A stretch of 64,000 nt of DNA from Podospora pseudoanserina (taxonomy: Eukaryota; Ascomycota; Sordariomycetes; Sordariales; Podosporaceae): assembly GCF_035222485.1 (NCBI RefSeq), contig NC_085925.1:1178001-1242000 (forward strand), written 5' to 3'. Made by a program: the position numbers and the translations under genes. The notes under the pieces were generated by a model, which saw only the letters and a list, made by a program, of their open reading frames with translations, searched no databases and was not told the DNA's origin. Shown in pieces: positions 34,001-45,749 of this stretch. Positions within the stretch are counted from its first letter, which is position 1; every line of letters begins with the position of its first letter.

Positions 34001-36107
34001 GGTGGGATGGATGGCTGAGCCAATACTTGCTCCAGTGGCGCGCTTCTGGCCGCGGGCGAAGCGGGGAGCGGAGCACGACTGCGGGAATATGTACATGGCG
34101 GCAACAATGGCAGTGGTGGTCACGGAAGGGGAGGCCGGCTTCGCGAATTTTTTTAATTTTTTTTTGTTTCTTTTGTTGCTTGTTCAGCCCTGCCGGGACA
34201 TCACACCCACCCACACACACCCACACACCCACATACCCAATGTATGCAGGAGACCAGGTCTAGGCATGCGGCAGTCGTCCCATGGTACCACCAGAGGTTG
34301 AGGCTTAATCAACGCAGCTGCAGCAGCAATGTCAAGCCGTGATTGCGATGTGCTGGCTCGCTATTGATTTCCTGGGGAAGGCAACTCGCGTGTTCTGCAG
34401 GTGATTTTGCGAGCGAGGTCTGGATGTGAGTGCGAAGGTCGACTCTGCATGGAAGACTGCCGAATTGCCGAGCAGCAGATATTCCCAAAGTGACAGTGAA
34501 TCTGCAGCTTTGTTTTTAGCCAAGAGCACCCTGCTTGCTGCTGAAGATGAGCGTTCGTATTCAGGAACGGGATTCGCTTGGCTAAAGCTTGTGAGGAAAA
34601 GCCATGATGATGTGCCGAAGGGACTGACGTGAGGAATGTGGTCATGAAGAATGGTCAGGCCACGGCCATGAGGATCCGAGTCTGTAACACCCTGGGGTAG
34701 CCTTGACACACTGGGTTGGGCCCGAAGCCAGACAAAAAGTTGAGAAAGAAATACGATGAATGTTTGCATATGAATGTTTTCCGTGTAGGCACATGTCACC
34801 AGGCGTGTGTAGTGGAAGGCATCCAATGGCATCATTGTGCTATCGGTATGCCAGCGCTAGGGAAGGGCTTGCAGGCATCCCCACCAAGTCTGCCCTAGCT
34901 GGACTTGGTGGCGCTGCGACCTAAGGCAGGCCAAACTCCGCAACTGTTTCCCCCCTGAAGACATCCACTGACCGCCTGTTGACACGAGGGCTCGCAGAGG
35001 GCATCCTCGTAGCTGTGGTAGTTTATGGTAGCGGCCGCAGTTGGCGTCAAGCAGAGGTTTTCGCTGTCATTTCCGGTGTTGCAGGTATGGGCTGCAGCAT
35101 CAGAGCGCGAGCAGCCTAGACATTTCTGTTTCTGACGGATGTTTGTGCAAGCACTGAAAAAAGACCCGAATTCAGGCGGGCTCCCCTCCTCCCCGTTGGT
35201 GGCCTCGACCCTGGATTCGCACCATGCCCCGCTATGGATCAGCACTCAGCGCTCAGCGCCTCTCGCCGGATCTTGTTCATCCAGATTGCAGATTGCGTCG
35301 TCGTCGTCAGCAAGGAATTTACCCTCCAAGAAGAGCCAGGGTTCCAGATTCTCCAGGATTCTCCAGAGGAGAAAGCAGCATTTTATTCGAGCAGTTAAAG
35401 GGCTTTGTCAGGCCATCAGCCTTCCTTCTTTCCGACGCAGCTGCATATAAAGCGGAGCCATCGGACACATCGGCCCCAGCAATCGGTCGTGCAGCACTGC
35501 AGCAGGTCTTTGCGCCCGCCGACTCGACGCCAATCGACGGGTTCGACACCGCAAATCCATCTGATCAGGGCACCCCCCTTTTGGCGACCCCCGGTCCTGG
35601 CTCCAGCGACTTGGCACACATACAATATCACCCATAGCCTCCCCCCACCCTTTCTCTTCTCCAACATATATTCCCCATCCTCTCGGCCTTGTCCGTCTGT
35701 CCGACCTCCCAGCTCGTTCGTCTTGCACCCAAACGACTTCCTCGCAGAAAAACAACCCTTGTGTTTGGTTCCGTTGCGCTTCGGCCCGGCCCCCTTACGT
35801 GCTACTCGAAACCTCGTGTTCACAGCCACCACACAACCAAGCATCACGACGTACATATCGCATATAGGTCTCGCTTCGATATTTTTTACGACGATCCTGT
35901 CCAGGGGAAGAAGAAAAACGATCAAGCCACTTCTGGTTCTGAGGTCAGATATGAGCAGCTTGCCAGCCTGCTCTACTAAGCTGTTGTTGTTGTTGTTGCC
36001 CGTAGGAAGCACTGGCAACCGACACGTTCGATTTCTGGGACCGTGAATCACGCTTCGCAAAACAACACCTCCAGAACCACCATAACTACCATACAATATC
36101 CAAAGCA
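31100..36107. other. 5-kb gene-free stretch and long cyclin-gene leader
   Basis: I see no supported gene in these 5 kb. The left 2.3 kb carry long T runs (31466-31480, around 32012), C-poor DNA and GT repeats near 32756. A CACACCCA-type repeat lies at 34200-34236. The last kilobase (35.1-36.1 kb) is pyrimidine-rich and may be the promoter and leader of the cyclin gene; it holds a 31-codon upstream reading frame (35951-36046) that ends 61 bp before the cyclin start. A long non-coding transcript cannot be excluded. Confidence 0.5.
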
Positions 36108-37108
36108 ATGGCTACCTACTCCCCCGAATACTCGGATGACGAGTACGATTTCGACGAGGAGTACTTTGCGCAAACCTACAAGCCGCTCTCCAACCTCCCG
36201 ACCCCTCCACCCTCGTCACGCGACTCCTTGATCGCTCACAGCCCGAGGTCTCTTTTTGAAGATGGAGGACTTGCTGATTCTGTCCTTTTCGGTATGTGGG
36301 CTTTCTCAGTGTTTGTTATTGTTTCGCAATTGGTTTCTAACGGCCCCGTTTCACAGGCCCCGCCGTCCACTTGGTAAACCTTGTGCCTCCAACGGCTTCT
36401 CTGGCTGTGCCGTCAGTCGCCCTTGTTCATGAGATTCTAGTCCGGGCTGATCTGCCAATGGACACCATCGGCCTTGCAGTTTGCATTTTGGATTCGCTCA
36501 GCTCCAAGTTTTCGCTCAATTGGAGGTTGCTCTGCCCGCTGGCACAGAGAGAGGCGCTCTCTGAGCTTCCCAAGCGGCACACGCTCCCGGTCAGTCCGGT
36601 GGGGATGGCCCAGCTACACATCGACTGTGTTGGTCCGGAGATTATCGTTCTGACCGCATTGATCATTGCCGTCAAGTTTCTGGAGGATTGCCAGGAGCCC
36701 ACACAATACTACGCATCAGCATGGGGGAAGAACCAGTGGACTTGCGACCAAATCAATGTCACAGAAAGGTGCATCATGGAAAGCCTGGGCTACCGGATTC
36801 TCCCCTTGTGGGACCCCGTGTTGATTGGGAGTGTGGTTAAAGACATGGAGCGTGCTGGAAGGCAGGCGCTCTACCCTCCACAGCCCAGAAAAATCGACAA
36901 GCACCAGCGCTCCCAGAGCGAGGCCGTAACAGGCCTCGGTCTTCCCTTCACGCCGGCAGAAACGCCAGTGTTAGAGAACGGCCCCGCTGTTGTTGTCCCT
37001 TTGGTGGATGGAGGGAAAATGCACGTCACATTTGGCGGTGAAGGCGCGCCCGCACCAGACCTGCATCTGCCACGAGGAAAGCGAAAGACATTCCCCACGA
37101 GCGGGTGA
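36108..37108 (+). CDS. Cyclin-fold protein (Pcl/Pho80-like)
   Basis: This 311-aa protein is join(36108..36291,36357..37108). The first 60 residues are acidic and Ser/Pro-rich (YSDDEYDFDEEYF). The centre fits a cyclin box: LVHEILVRADLPMDTIGLAV, then ALIIAVKFLEDCQEPTQYYA, then ERCIMESLGYRILPLWD. This arrangement, with KFLED in the third helix, resembles Pcl/Pho80-type or other CDK-binding cyclins. The C-terminal tail is disordered, with KRSQSE-like Ser sites. The kinase partner cannot be told from sequence. The intron has a GTATGT donor and TTTCACAG acceptor and keeps phase. The start codon context is AGCAATGGCT. Confidence 0.8.
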
Positions 37109-39270
37109 AGGGCTAGGGAAACTTGGCTATGATTCATTGGGTCACTTTTTTGTTTTTGGGAGGGGGTGCCAACACATTGGTTTTTCTGTCAAGCATAGCA
37201 CAGCGGGTTTTGCATAACACCTCCATCCAACAACACATCCAACAGCATTGCGAGAACGGCGGATATTGGACACAACAATGGGCCGGGCATATCACATTTA
37301 CCAACCAACTTTTTACTGGCGCTTCGGATTACTCTTTTCGGCGTTTTTGATATTATTATTTTTTATTGTCAAGCGGTTCGGGCGCAGCAAAACTTCATTC
37401 TACGATACCACGACTGAACTGAAGAACTTTGTTTACGGGGGGGGGAGGGGTGGGGAGGGGGGAAAGAGGGCGTATCATCAATGACATTAGGGGGACTAAA
37501 CAACTACATGTATCTGAACTTTTTGTAATGTTTTGAAAGGCTCACAAGCAAATACGGAGTGAGACAGGGACATGATGCAAGGAGAGAGGAGGAGGAGGAA
37601 ATCAATGACAGGATGGCGTGCTTGGCGCAGGGGGTGAGGTGGTTTGAAGCGGGGTTACTTGGGGTTGTTTTCCTCAAAACAACACAGAACATAAACATTG
37701 GAATAATATTCATGAGAGGGTATTATTATTACACTATTGACTATTATAATCTACGGAACCTGCTTTTCTTTTCTGCGTGCATCATCGGCCCGAACCAGCC
37801 ATCTAACTATACAATCGATAATGTCCTTTGTAAAGCTGGAAGCTGAACTCCATTCCAATGGGCATAAACTCCACAACAACAGGCCTTTCCCCAGCCCCCC
37901 TCCCCGGGATATTTGTTGGTGAGAAGGTTTGCAGAGTACACGCTTTTGACTTTATAGCGTTACGTCAATCGCATGACAACCGCTCGCACGAATAATTTAT
38001 TTTTCGCCTCGCTCAGGGCAAAACGCGCGCGCGGTTGGCAAGGTTAGGCCTGGGGTGTGATCGACGGGGGATCAACAGGGGTGGGAACGGAAGCAGAGAC
38101 GTGAGCCGAGACCTAGACCCTGGGGGACGTCATTGCTGATGCCAAAAAAAATAAGAATAGATTTGATCTGCGTTGGGAAGCACGTGACAGTTGTGGGAGG
38201 GGATGCGAGCGCGTCATGGGGTGGAAGGGTTTTTGAACCTAATAACTAATGGTCGAGGGCCGGGGCTGGGTTCGGAAGGGTTTAAAGGATGTTTCGAGGG
38301 TTTTGTGTGAAACCGAGGTTATCTTTGCAGATCTAACCACTGTCTCTTTGGGAGTTGAATATGACTTGGGTAGCAATGTTTCAGTTATCCAGACCATGAA
38401 GTGACCAGTGAGAGGGAAAATTCGAGAAATGAAGGGCTCGGGATGAGGGAGATGATGAAGTTGCTTCTCAGCTACTGGTATATATATATATATATATATA
38501 TATTTAAATACAATCGATGTGGCATAGAGACGTGACAGCCCAATGGCTGAGACTATGTATTTCAAAATGAATATTAAACTGAATACTTACCCAGGACATT
38601 TCTGCACTTGCTCCCAGCTTAGCTGTGCCTAGCAATGTCTCAATTCTCACTTGGCAGTTATCTTTACCAGAGACTCAACACTTAAGAAGAATCTCCACTT
38701 CAAAAAAATCTCAAAAATCAGTAGTTTCAAAAAGTGGTAAACATAACATTAGGTACCAGCAATGTTTATTGTCTAATCGGAACGATGAGGGGACAAAATA
38801 GGCAGTCAGTAGGCATTGCGCCCTTCACAACAGGGAGAGTACACATCTTGCCTTATCATCACATAAAGCGGCTCATAAAACCTATCATGCTGGACGAAAC
38901 AACATCAATTAACCACCTCTCTCCAGCTAGTTGCAGAGTACCGTAGCTTAAAACACAAATTAATCCTCCCACACCTACCTGAACCAATCCAACCAACCCA
39001 ACCAACCAACCTGCCAGATGGAATCCCCGTCTCAAACGGCCCTCCCAATCTCCATTTCATACATCATACACCACACCTCCCCCCATGAGAAAGAAAATCT
39101 CAGAGATTACATGCAAACAAAAACAAACGCCGACCCAATGCTGCCAACCCCCCCCCATAAAGCCAAAAAAGCTCACACACAATGCTCGCAAAAGGAAACC
39201 ACTCCCCGCCCAACCATCCTCCCAAACAGCAAATCTCCCTACCACCCAACCCTTTTCCCACAATTTGATA
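37109..39270. other. Convergent 3' region between the cyclin gene and the TRP channel gene
   Basis: This 2.2 kb spacer lies between converging genes. It has G runs near 37437-37462, a TA dinucleotide run (38479-38503) and generally low GC. No gene was recognised. Confidence 0.5.
38479..38503. repeat. (TA)12 microsatellite
   Basis: Twenty-five bases of perfect TA alternation lie in an AT-rich spacer. Confidence 0.95.
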
Positions 39271-42200
39271 TCACAACGACCCCGCCCCTCCGATCCCCTC
39301 CCCTACCCCCTTCCTCGCAAACCGCCCAAACCCACTCTCCGGACTCATCTTCCCCTGCAACTGCCCCCCATCATTATCATCATCATCATCATCCTCATAC
39401 GTCTCATCATCTTCCACCTGTGGCGGTGGTGGCAGCCTCTTATCCCCCTCCCTCTGCTTCCCCTTATCACCAGGCATCTCATCCCCAATCCCCAACCCCG
39501 TCGCCGCAATCGCCGTAACCGCAGACCCAGACCCCGACTTGTTCGAAACCGGACTCCTCATCCAGCTCCCAGTCATCCCGGTGTTCTTCCGTATCTGTAT
39601 CCTCCTCGCCTCCCCCACCCCCACAGTCTTACTCCGTCTCAATCCGAACCCCCCCCGTCCACCACCCATCATCATCCCCTCCCCCGCCCCTGGCGCAGAA
39701 GTCGACGACGGCTCCGACGACCCCGGCGGTCCCACCATCATCTTCAGCGGTTTCTTCTTCCTGAAATTAACCCCGGACCCTCCCACCGCTCCATCGTCAG
39801 AGTTATGCGCCGTGTTAGGAACGGAATTCCTCAACAAGCTCATCTCCCGTACCACATCCCCTAAACTTTCTTCTAGGGTTTTCATTTTTGCTAGCATGAG
39901 CCTGCTCATTCGATTGTTATCCCCTTGAGCGCTCTTGGATAGCATCGCCGTCGCCATGGCCATTTGTGTCGCGAAACTAGAGGGCACACCACTAAAGGTG
40001 CTCTCTTCGTCGTCTACTGTAACCGTGGCGTTGAGATCGGAGGAGCTCATCCGCCGGTGACGGTGGACATCTTGGGGATCTTGCTGGTGTTGGTGCTGTG
40101 TTGCTGGTCTTCGGGCAGGGATGTCAAGAGTCAGACCTGATCGGGTGGGAGCTGTTCGTGCCATGTCGCGGGGCGGGGCAATAGGGCGTGGCCGGGAGGA
40201 GGTCATGTAAAGAGAACGTCGAGGCGAGCGGTGGCCACCTCCTGAGATGGGTGTCATGATCGGGGTGTGTCGTCGGGATGGTAACTGTGGTGATCTGCCC
40301 ATGGAAGCAGAGGAGGAACTATATGGCTGATGGTTCTCTGGGACGTAGAGGATTGTGTTAGTTGACAGTGTCCGGGTGTGCAGAGCGTTACGCCTTGACT
40401 GGCCGATACGAGGAGAGTCAGTTGACGGGAGCTCATCGTTGATGAAGCGGCTGGCAACAGGGGTTGTGAAATAATCTTCCTCCATTGCCTCGAGGTCGTG
40501 TCCATGACCGTCATCAATGGTGTTGGTCACATTATCCTCCTCTTCCTCATCATTCGTGACAAGCTCGTCATCTCCATCCGCATCGGTGTTCTCCTTCATC
40601 TCATGAGCATAATCTCTCCGGTGGACGCCATCGTGGTAATACTCGGGTGCCATGGGGTACGGGGCGTCAGAAACGAAATCTGCTGGATCGCTGGCCGCAG
40701 AACGAAGATCGGAATACTGCCGTGGGAACCTGGATGGACGTTCTCGATTCATACTCAGCCGTCGCCGCCAATCACCGGTCATCCTGCTGTCAATCGTCGA
40801 ATAATTCTGCGGCGAGCGGAAGCCTCCGTCATTTTGGTCCATCCATGTGCGAATCGCATTCTGCGTCTTCCGTCGCTCATTCCTCCTTTGAGTCCTTAGC
40901 GTAGCTGTATCGGGAGCACGTCGAAATACTTCTTCCAATGCTCTGTCCTTCTGATAGCCGAGCACTGATTCCTCTCGCACTCGGACACTGGGGCTGAAGA
41001 ATGCTGACCTGGTAGATGGATCGCCCAAAGAAAGCCCATGTGGGCGTCCACGACCGGGATTGTCGACGAGATCGGTAGCTTCGTAGATGTACGGCGCAAG
41101 GAAGTACTTCTCGTAGAAGAAAATGCAAAACAGCAGAGGGAAATGGGTGGCTTTGATCACCGCGCGGTTGAGCCACACGAACCGCTTGAGGGACATAAAA
41201 TACCTGAGTGGCATCAACCCCCATGCAAAGATATTGGTGGGCGCAATATAAGAGAAGAGCGTATCGTTCTTCACCATGGAAATTGTGTTGATGGCGAAGA
41301 GAAACTGGTGCTCTTCGTTTGCGTTGGATGCAATTGACATGAAGGAGTTGGTCAGAACAGTGATGAGAATCGTCCTATCGAAAGTAAGTATCAGTTTTCC
41401 AGTTACCAGAGAGCGCCCACGTACACGATGACGAAGTGACAAATGATGAGGAACAAAGCCATCAAGGCCTTGCCCATCCAAGTGTACGAGTCCCACCTGC
41501 CGATTCGTTAGCCGTGTGGTCCGGAAATGTCGCTAAGGGATGTGTTTGTACTTACACTTCCCACGCGGCTGGTGTAAAGCCCATGAGGATCTGAAAGATC
41601 TTGTAGGCAAGCACATAAGGATCGTTGGTGTTCTTGGAAAGGGTAAAGAAGACAAAAAAGCCGCTACAGCACACCAATATGAGCACAAAAACAGCCGCCA
41701 AGTCGACTGCCATCAGCCGAAAGGCTATCAGGAGCTGCGAGAAATATTGGTAATGATCGAGAATGCTGAATATCCTCGGCAAGAGCAAGACCGCATTAGC
41801 AGCGAGGACATCGTAGGCATTTTCGTTCCATTTATGGGGTTCGAGAAGAAACACGCTGTAAATGCGCATGCAGTAGTAGACGATCAAAAGCAACAGGATA
41901 CCCAGATCGAATATGTTCCAGAAGCTCATGATGTAGAGAGACAGGCCCTGCTCATTGAAGCCGACGATTTCGTCAAGCATAAAGCCAGCACTCCAAAACC
42001 AAAAAATCAACTCCAGGGAGGTGATTTTGCTCGATCTTCGGCTCAGAACGGCCAAGAAGAGCGCGATCAAGATGGCAAGGGAGCACGTGGAGAGTATTTG
42101 ACGATATCGTGGGACCCGTAGCCGTGATAGTTTGAAAAGTGAAGCCGTTCGAGGATCATACAGGGTTACAAATCGCCGACCGGAAACGTGAGCAAGAGCC

Positions 42201-43224
42201 CGTCCCTGGTCCTCCTTCGCTTGCTGCTGCTGACTCAACAGCGGTGTCCTCACCGTACTCTGGCGCCGAGACTGATTGCTACCAACAGCACTCGACGAAG
42301 AGCCTTGACGGCGAAGCTGGTCCTCGGTGGAGTGAAAGCTGATGGCACCGTTCCAGATAGCCTCCAACTGCATCACTACCAGAGGATGAGAGAGGAAGTG
42401 CTTGGCTGAAGCTCGGATGGCAACCTCAAGGGTTGAAGTCCGCATAGTGGCCGGGCTAGACCTGGCGTGCTGGGGAAGTGGTCCTTGGGACCCCGGGATA
42501 CCCTGGAGAGGATAGAAGTCGTAGGAGAGTGCGTCGATGAGCTCCCGCGTCGTGTACTCTTTCAATATTTTGAGTGCCAACAGCTCACACACTTTTGCTC
42601 TGGTGCTGCTTGTTCCGGCATTTCCTGGGTACAACTGCCCTTCCTTCCCGAATTGCAAGCAATTGGCCATCAGGGCGTAGAGAGTGCCCCGAGAAAAGTG
42701 CTGCGTCCGTATTTGTTGCTGCATTGGCCTGATGAGAAACTGCGAAACCTGCGGTGATCTCAGTTGATCCCATGTTAATGTTGTTTCGGTTCTAGCTTGT
42801 ACAATGATGCGGATGGCATGGGTCATGCTGTATATAGGGAGTGAATCTAGGACAATCATTAATCGCTGCCTCCTTATGGTCATTGAGGCCGCATATACAT
42901 ACCCAGATGACCTGCAGAAAACAGGGGTAAGCCGATGGAGTGACTGCGCCCATCCTCGTCTTCTTCGGTCTGAACACCAGCAGCCTGGTAACGGGACGGC
43001 TGCCCGTTATCATGGTGAGACTCATTTTCTTCGTCGTCGTCATCATCGTCGGCCTCGGTGAAGTCGGCAGCGGCGTGACGATGCTGGCGATACTCGCCTA
43101 GCGAAGCGACCGAGGCGCGATGCATTCGATTGGTAGGCGCAAAACGTTGTTCTACGTCTGGACGGTGGCCCTCATCCTGTGGATTCTCGCCCCTGCCAAA
43201 GGGCCGCAGCAGAGCGGACAACAT
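39271..43224 (-). CDS. YVC1: TRP-type vacuolar cation channel (YVC1-like)
   Basis: This is a calcium-permeable TRP channel; in yeast Yvc1 releases calcium from the vacuole. The CDS is complement(join(39271..41374,41425..41496,41556..42846,42903..43224)), 1262 aa. After an acidic N terminus, SLPIYSMTHAIRIIVQ and TWDQLRSPQVSQFLIRP open the conserved cytosolic domain. Hydrophobic segments run from about residue 360 to 610. The pore region is FTLSKNTNDPYVLAYKIFQI followed by MGFTPAAWEVWDSY, and the last helix includes TILITVLTNSFMSIASNANE. The C-terminal ~450 residues are disordered, with acidic, Ser/Pro and Gly-rich runs, so the protein is longer than yeast Yvc1. A 72-bp exon encodes part of the last transmembrane helix. 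The start at 43224 (MLSALLRPFGRG) is the first in-frame ATG; upstream initiation is possible. Confidence 0.88.
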
Positions 43225-44847
43225 TCTCCAATCCGGGCTCGAAGTGCCCTGCTCGTTATTCGTAGCGCCCAAGCGCCATGGAAGTCGAAGGGTCGCGATA
43301 TGTCGTCAAGGGATCGGTAAACTGGTGAAAGAGCGTCGAGGCTGCTGGAGGCAGATGTCGCACGCAGTTCAGTTCAGATCAGATGGATGCTCTAACAGAA
43401 CATCTTGGCGCCGTCTCTAGACTGTCGCAAAAGACAAGACGAAAAGAGGGACACACGCGTGGACCGCGACTTGGGGTGGCCAAAAGTACAGATGAAAAGC
43501 CCCTGGGAGGAAGCCACAGCTGGGAATTGGGTGATACCGTGAAGCGACCCCCAGATTCTGGACTGATAAGGTCGTGTCAGAACTTGGGCACGCGGCGGGC
43601 ACTGGCCTGATCCCTGCTCCTCAGATCTCCACAAAACCCGTCCGAGACTTGACGACGACTCCAGCTTCCAGCTCTGTCCTTCTTTTAATCAACAGAGAAG
43701 AAAAGAAGGGATGTCCTGTCCTCGTGCTCTTTTCTCCTATTTTCAAGGTTGCACCACCCGACCCGACTCGCTTCCCACCATCTGGATGTCTTTGGCGAAT
43801 GGGCAAGCTCGGAGCACGCTGCAGAAGCGACCCCCGTTCCAGTTTCAACAACCACAACGAATCGCGGGGTCGAAAGTGGATTTCGCCGAGGCCAACATGA
43901 GGAGCTGCCTCGAAGCGGTCTGAGGGGCCGCCTCTCATCTTCAGCACTCCCACGGGCACCCACCTAGCGTCGTCGCCGGCCGAAGCTGAAGTTCGCCATC
44001 ATCAACACATACACACCTCTTCTCCTTTCTTCTGACATTCCTGTCTCTATCTTATCATCGTGCATCAGAGAATGTCGCCATCGCCAGATCTGGACCCAGA
44101 TGTTGGCCTCATGACCGCATCGTGACCAGCTCAGGGTCCTTGATGGAGGGGTAAGGTTACAGCGGGGCTCCTGCAAAACACCTGCACGCTGCGACCATGG
44201 GTGTTGGATCTTGTCCCGCGCGTCCACCGGCATGCTTTCTGACAAAGGCCACACAACCATCGGAAAGAAGTCGAAATAGCCAGGTCTGATAGCCAGCGTC
44301 TGACTCGCCTACCAGCCGCCGACGGTGGGGACTGGAGCCGATGCCGCAAGAACAAATGGGTCCGGCAGCGGCTTCTCTTCAGACATCTCCAAGGACAACA
44401 GGCTCACAAAGGTTCATCATCACTCTCATCAATAATATGACATTGTTCGGCAAGCTACGTCCCTCCGAAGCAGGCAGGCCGCGCCAGGGCTTGACGAACC
44501 CTGCATATCCGGATACAGACAGCTACCTCAGCTTGCTTATAAGGATGCCATCTGCTGTGCGAGTATCGGCAGCATGGCTCTAAGGCAGATATCCTTCCAC
44601 GGTGTGGCTGACTACAGAGTAATAGAGAATGTCGCAGCTCGGAACCGCTTTTCATAGCCTGCCGGTACGGAGTCCGTCTTTTGCATGCCCCACTCGGCGT
44701 CGGTTACCCCACACTATCGGCTCCGGGCACCTCTTGCAGCCCCACTACCAGCCGAACTCCAAAAAAGTTGTAAGTGGAGCTCTACAGCACAACTGAAGAA
44801 TTCTTAAGCCCTCACTTGGACTTCTCTTCTACAACACAAACGCAGAT
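43225..44847. other. Intergenic region upstream of YVC1-like gene
   Basis: This 1.6 kb stretch is the promoter side of the channel gene. Open frames exist on both strands but show no family features. No repeat or RNA gene was found until the tRNA-Arg. Confidence 0.45.
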
Positions 44848-44920
44848 GGTCTGCTGGCGTAATTGGAAGCGCGTCTGACTACGAATCAGGAGGTTCCAGG
44901 TTCGAGCCCTGGGTGGATCG
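44848..44920 (+). tRNA. tRNA-Arg(ACG)
   Basis: The 73-nt sequence starts GGTCTGC and ends GTGGATC plus discriminator G; the acceptor stem forms with three G-U pairs. The anticodon stem TCTGA/TCAGG encloses loop CTACGAA, giving anticodon ACG. The T arm is CCAGG TTCGAGC CCTGG, fully paired. GGCGTAATTGGAAGCGCGTC supplies the A box. There is no intron. It lies alone between two protein genes. Confidence 0.9.
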
Positions 44921-45749
44921 AATGGCAAAAGTTAAACATAACCTTTTTTCCGTTATCTATTTGTACTCGCATCAGGGTGGTCGAGTTGTATCTAGTTCGA
45001 ATCGAAATCACTTCTATTTTTTCACAAGCCTCTTTTCAAACAAAGCTGAGATGGGAAGACAACATGGAAATCTCCAAAAACACATGGCTCTCTCGGTAGA
45101 GTGTGAGTCGAGATCTGGGGCTGAAAAATCCGATCCCAAGCGAGTCAATAAATGGCCAACCAGAACATTGGACAACGGCAGACCAGGAGAACGCTGCACT
45201 GGACCGTAGCATCCCCCACCATGAACTGGTGCGCTAACGCCTTTCCAGGACCCGTGATTGGCCAATGAGGAAAATTCCTGTCAAAGTCAATTGACCGCAC
45301 AGGGAACCCCGCAGCAGCTTGTCACCACCGCCCTGGAAATCCAAAAAGTTTTGGACGGCAGTATGGAAATGTGGCGGGGCAGCAAGCTCAATACAAAATT
45401 CTGCCCTCCCGGCCGCCGACCACAACTTTCTCTTCTCGTTTTCTTTTGTTATCCAGAAGAGCTGCCAAACTCCAGAGCATGACGACCGCTACTTGAACGA
45501 CGACGACTCTTCTGGTATCACTCAAAACCACTTCTTTCTCATCCCACTGCTGCCCTCTGACGGCACAAGAGCTCTCCACCCCCCTGAACCCCAGCTCCCC
45601 ACCATCCCAGGGACTCTCCTGTCTTTTCGCCGCGTCCTCCGTCCTCCGTTCTCGGTCAAAAGTCATCATCCTCCTCCTTCTCACACGTTCGCTCCCCAAT
45701 TCCTTCCCTTCTTCCTCCTACGACCAAACAATCCCTCTTCTCAGACACG
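44921..45749. promoter_or_regulatory. Promoter and leader of the CPSase/ATCase gene
   Basis: This is 0.8 kb between tRNA-Arg and the start codon. The last 300 bp are C/T-rich (CTCCTCC, TTCTCACACG) as in leaders of highly expressed genes. A very short upstream frame, ATG to TGA of five sense codons, begins at 45480. A fragment near 45085-45110 resembles part of a tRNA but cannot be folded. Confidence 0.45.

Noticed and set aside
33834-34835. Open frames on both strands in the gene-free region
   Set aside because: The translations are of random composition and no start context, intron or domain supports them.
44990-45010. B-box-like GTTCGAATC
   Set aside because: There is no matching A box or acceptor end at a suitable distance.
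45080-45150. tRNA-Lys-like fragment (CGGTAGAGTGTGAG)
   Set aside because: No anticodon stem, T arm or acceptor pairing could be formed, so it is not supported as a tRNA or a clear relic.
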